A program made the position numbers and the translations under genes. From the NCBI RefSeq assembly GCF_000165425.1, contig NW_001798993.1:65064-129063 (forward strand): DNA of 64,000 bases, written 5' to 3'. Position 1 is the stretch's first letter, and each line of letters opens with the position of its first letter. Positions 61,088-64,000 of this stretch are shown here, one piece after another. The DNA comes from Paramecium tetraurelia. Its lineage: Eukaryota; Ciliophora; Oligohymenophorea; Peniculida; Parameciidae. Under the pieces are notes generated by a model that did not search any database, was not told where the DNA came from, and saw only the letters and a list, made by a program, of their open reading frames with translations.

Positions 61088-62170
61088 ATGGAAGAATATC
61101 AATCAAATGAATTATATATTCAATAAAATTATTAATTCACTTCATTATAATAGATGTTTCCAATTCTATTTGTCCAATAATATATATGATTTTCTCTTAG
61201 GGTGGGATCAAATAGATTTCCATATTTTAAACGAGCACTCATTTATTCTTAAAATGATGCTAAGAATAGAACACAATAAGAAAATCCAATCAGTGCTTAT
61301 GCTCCCAAAATATTAGTATATTTAGATTATTGGAGAAATGCTTAGAAAAACGATTTTTTATTTTGTTGAATTACTTCAAATTTAAGAATTTCTAAATGCA
61401 AATTGAAAGCTTATGTTGTGTTGAAAAGATGATCTAGAGGTAATTTAACAGAATCAAAACGGAGTGAAGAGGATTTTAGTGGAATATTTAGAATTTTAAA
61501 GGTGTTATTTAACTTTTGAAATTTCTAGTATTATCTATTATGTAAATCTAATGAACAAACAAGAATCACTGAATTATTACATTAAGTTAGTTTAAGAATA
61601 TTCTCTTTGAATGTCAAATGATTTACTTATATACTTTAGAAGAAATCAAATTCAATATTAATAATTTACTTTAACAGTTGTTAGTATTAGATGGAATATT
61701 TTTACAATTTTCACATAAGAAAGTCAAGTCAGTTATGGCAGGATTCTAAATGATGATTCTGAAACTCTTAGGATAATTTATTTACCAATAAGTAAATGAA
61801 GAATCAATTTTTAGATTATGCCTGGAAGAGAGTATGTAACTAGACATATTTATTGGAGACTAGTCTTAATTCTATTATGAATTCTTTGATTAATTTGAAA
61901 TACTTAAAGACTCCTTTATTTTGTGATAAAAAATTATTTACTACTTAAATTCTCAGAATGGATGCATCATACAATTAATGATGTTGATAGAGAAGTTCAA
62001 CATAAATATTGTGATAATTTGAAAAAATTAAACAATAGAGAATGAGAAATTAATGTACATCTTAAATTTAATTGTTCTTTATAATTATTGAATTGACAAA
62101 TATATCAACCGAAAAAGCGTTCAGCATTGCAAAATGTTTAAAAAAGGAAACATTTGAAATAGTTAATTGA
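61088..62170 (+). CDS. unknown protein, exon structure unresolved
   Basis: Several protein-like segments on the plus strand in different frames, implying small introns: FILKMMLRIEHNKKIQSVL (near 61240), FLQFSHKKVKSVMAGFQMM with ILKLLGQFIYQQVNEESIF (near 61700-61810), LDIFIGDQSQFYYEFFDQ, and the end ELTNISTEKAFSIAKCLKKE with TGA at 62168-62170. Starts at 61088 (MEEYQSNELY) and 61107 (MNYIFNKIIN) are in different frames. The product would be helical; no family recognised. The stop is 21 nt from the next start. Confidence 0.45.
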
Positions 62171-62191
62171 ATTAAATTTATATATTAATTA

Positions 62192-63444
62192 ATGGGCAAT
62201 AACCACGCCAATCAGTTCGAGAACCCGTATGATATCTACAAAACATACTAAGTAACATCCCTTTTGAAAATTTAGAATCACTGGTACGTTGGAGTGGAAA
62301 GGGAAGTCTAAAAACTAGGATATCATATCAATGTCAGATCAGATCGTTTTCATAAAAGCAACTTTCTTTCCTTATACTAAATAATCAAACCTAAGGCTGA
62401 GTCAATTATAACAACAAGTACTAACGAATCTCTCTTCGCAACAGAGTTAGAAAATATAAAACGAAGCAAAAAAACAATAGATCCATTTAAAGAATTTTAA
62501 GTTACAACATTACTCTAAGATTGTGATCCTTGTTTTCAAGATTATGAGAAATAAGTCATTAATTAATTATCGACTCTTTCTGGCAGCTTGTTGGAAATCT
62601 TTTAAACTTTTCTACAAACATAACTGCCCAATACTAGTCAAGAATTAGATACATTATTAATTAAATTTCGAGATTCATTTGTTTAAGTAATTAAATAATT
62701 AATTTTTAGATTTTAATACATTATTATGATCTTAGACACTATGCTGCAATAAATTAATGCCAATTTCTAACTCTATAATCACTTTAGTGCCTTGTCACTA
62801 ATATGATTTTTAATTATGAGATATCTTCCTATGTTTACTAAATTAAAAAGTTGGAATAGATCGGCGAAAATGAAAGGATACACCTCAAATTGATCTAATC
62901 TCAAAACAAAACCCTTGCAGATTTTGGAACTTCTATTAAGTTTTGCTTGGATTGCACTACCAGAGATTATATTCAATCCAAAATATCAACTAAAATTAAT
63001 ACAAATCCTTTCATTACTACTCCTGTACAATAGGATAATTACTAAACTCTTATCATAGAGGATGTTGATCTTACTTCGATACCCTCACGACCTTAAGCAA
63101 GGTTGCTTTAAGGCACTTTTTTTCATCAATCCCCTTTTGAAAAAGCTATATAGGCCTTACAACTTATTTAATTTAGATAGACTCCTCATCATAAAATAAA
63201 ATAATTAATTCTGTGTTTTCAATGTATATATTCTACAATTTTGGATTATTATCAATAATTTGCTTAACAACCATCAAATATGAGTACCGATGAAATGATA
63301 ACAATATTTAATTATGTTCTATGCAAGTCTAAACTCTAAAATCCATACACTCACTTTGAAATAATGCAGAGGTACTTGGGAAATTTAGATGGGGTTGAAG
63401 GCATCTATCTAACCATAATGGAGGCCACCTTTTATATTGATTGA
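62192..63444 (+). CDS. VPS9-domain protein (Rab5-type GEF)
   Basis: Starts MGNNHANQFENPYDIYKT, a myristoylation-like N-terminus. A 23-nt intron (GTAATTAAAT...TTTTAG) follows SFVQ. The C-terminal 110 residues fit a VPS9 domain: STDEMITIFNYVLCKSKLQN (family: DxLPxLxYVIIKA), HFEIMQRYLGNLDGVEGIYL (LGGEEGYYLT) and TIMEATFYI. VPS9 proteins catalyse GDP release from Rab5-type GTPases on endosomes. The catalytic Asp and Tyr positions appear kept. The first half is alpha-helical and unassigned, with a conserved-looking CDPCFQDYEKQ. About 400 residues. Confidence 0.75.
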
Positions 63445-64000
63445 ATTAATATCTTTTTTCTCTTATATCTTCATTCACATTTAACTTTTCAATATATGAC
63501 TTAATATTTTCTATAAATCTAAGTGTTAGATCTTATTAGTCGATAATATATATATCATATTTTATTTTAATCAACATTCTAAAACAATTAAAAGAGAAGT
63601 ATAATTTAGTGAAAATTAAAAAAAGTATAATATAATATACCAAATCTCATACAATTTCTAATTAAGTATATTTAGAATAGCAAAGCTAATATAAAACAAT
63701 AATTATTAAAATAAGAAAGTAATTAACTTTTTCTTAGAACAATTAAGAAATATTATCTCCAGGATTATCATTCTAAGATTTGATTAAATATTGTTTACTC
63801 CTTTATTTTTATATTAGCTAGTTTTTTTTTATGCAATTCAATTATAAATATAATTAGTAGTAAAAATAAATTAATAATTAAATTTAATTTTGTTAATAGA
63901 AATTTGAAATGAATAATCAGGATTAGAATAAGAAGCATTTTGTTTATAATTTTAATCAATAAGAGATGATTAAACAAGTTTAATAAAAAATACAAAGCCT
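63445..64000. other. AT-rich region to window end
   Basis: Very AT-rich; open frames here are low-complexity (I/L/N/K-rich) and not believed. Nothing recognised. Confidence 0.5.

Noticed and set aside
61500..62170. IP3-receptor-like (RIH) domain in the unresolved gene
   Set aside because: Only a vague resemblance of helical segments; no signature motif could be placed.
63795..63995. Minus-strand frame of leucine/isoleucine-rich sequence
   Set aside because: Low complexity from AT-rich DNA, no protein family.
1..64000. Telomeric C4A2/C3A3 repeats, tRNA and rRNA genes
   Set aside because: No tandem telomere repeats and no convincing tRNA T-loop or rRNA motif were seen; a covariance-model scan was not possible here.

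Overview
The window looks like a piece of a somatic (macronuclear) chromosome of a ciliate close to Paramecium. Long, well-conserved protein families can be read only if TAA and TAG are translated as glutamine and TGA is the sole stop. Frames are joined by tiny introns (about 18-31 nt, mostly GTA...TAG or ...AAG), genes are densely packed on both strands, and the DNA is strongly AT-rich. No telomeric repeats, rRNA, tRNA, CRISPR array or transposon was recognised. All gene models are hand-read; coordinates run from start codon to TGA, introns included. Apart from a partial gene at the left edge, about 46 coding regions are called.

Left third (1-25.4 kb): a partial PP2A-type phosphatase catalytic subunit, a 3.3 kb coiled-coil gene and a small basic protein on the minus strand; an Enhancer-of-zeste-like SET methyltransferase and an importin-alpha-like ARM protein on the plus strand; then a minus-strand run with a TBC Rab-GAP, an Sfi1-like protein, a tail-anchored protein, a degenerate guanylate-binding-protein-like protein, a CK2-alpha-like kinase carrying a signal peptide, a Rab GTPase, a coiled-coil protein, a single-pass membrane protein, a tandem-PX protein and a UBE2W-type E2.

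Middle third (25.6-44 kb): an RCC1-repeat protein and an unknown plus-strand gene; then minus-strand genes for a secreted cysteine-rich protein, a coiled-coil protein, a C2 plus multi-span membrane protein, a protein with an N-terminal MGN motif and an RVxF-like motif, and a cyclic-nucleotide-binding-domain K+ channel; a plus-strand kinase and an MRH/Atg27-like receptor; a minus-strand SP-RING zinc-finger protein and a Tubby-like protein.

Right third (44.7-64 kb): plus-strand cyclin, thiol dioxygenase (ADO/PCO), amino-acid transporter, B-box protein, two coiled-coil proteins and an AGC (STK32-like) kinase; three small minus-strand genes; a small helix-turn-helix protein; a full-length ABCB/MDR transporter on the minus strand with a small gene overlapping its start; and two plus-strand genes, the last a VPS9-domain protein.

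There is no operon logic. The content is housekeeping and signalling: Rab cycle (TBC, Rab, VPS9), phosphorylation (PP2A, four kinases), chromatin, membrane transport. The most unusual items are the signal-peptide CK2-like kinase with an altered HRD motif, the GBP-like protein lacking its GTP-binding motifs, two genes separated by 3 nt, and several kilobase-scale gene-free AT-rich stretches in otherwise compact DNA.
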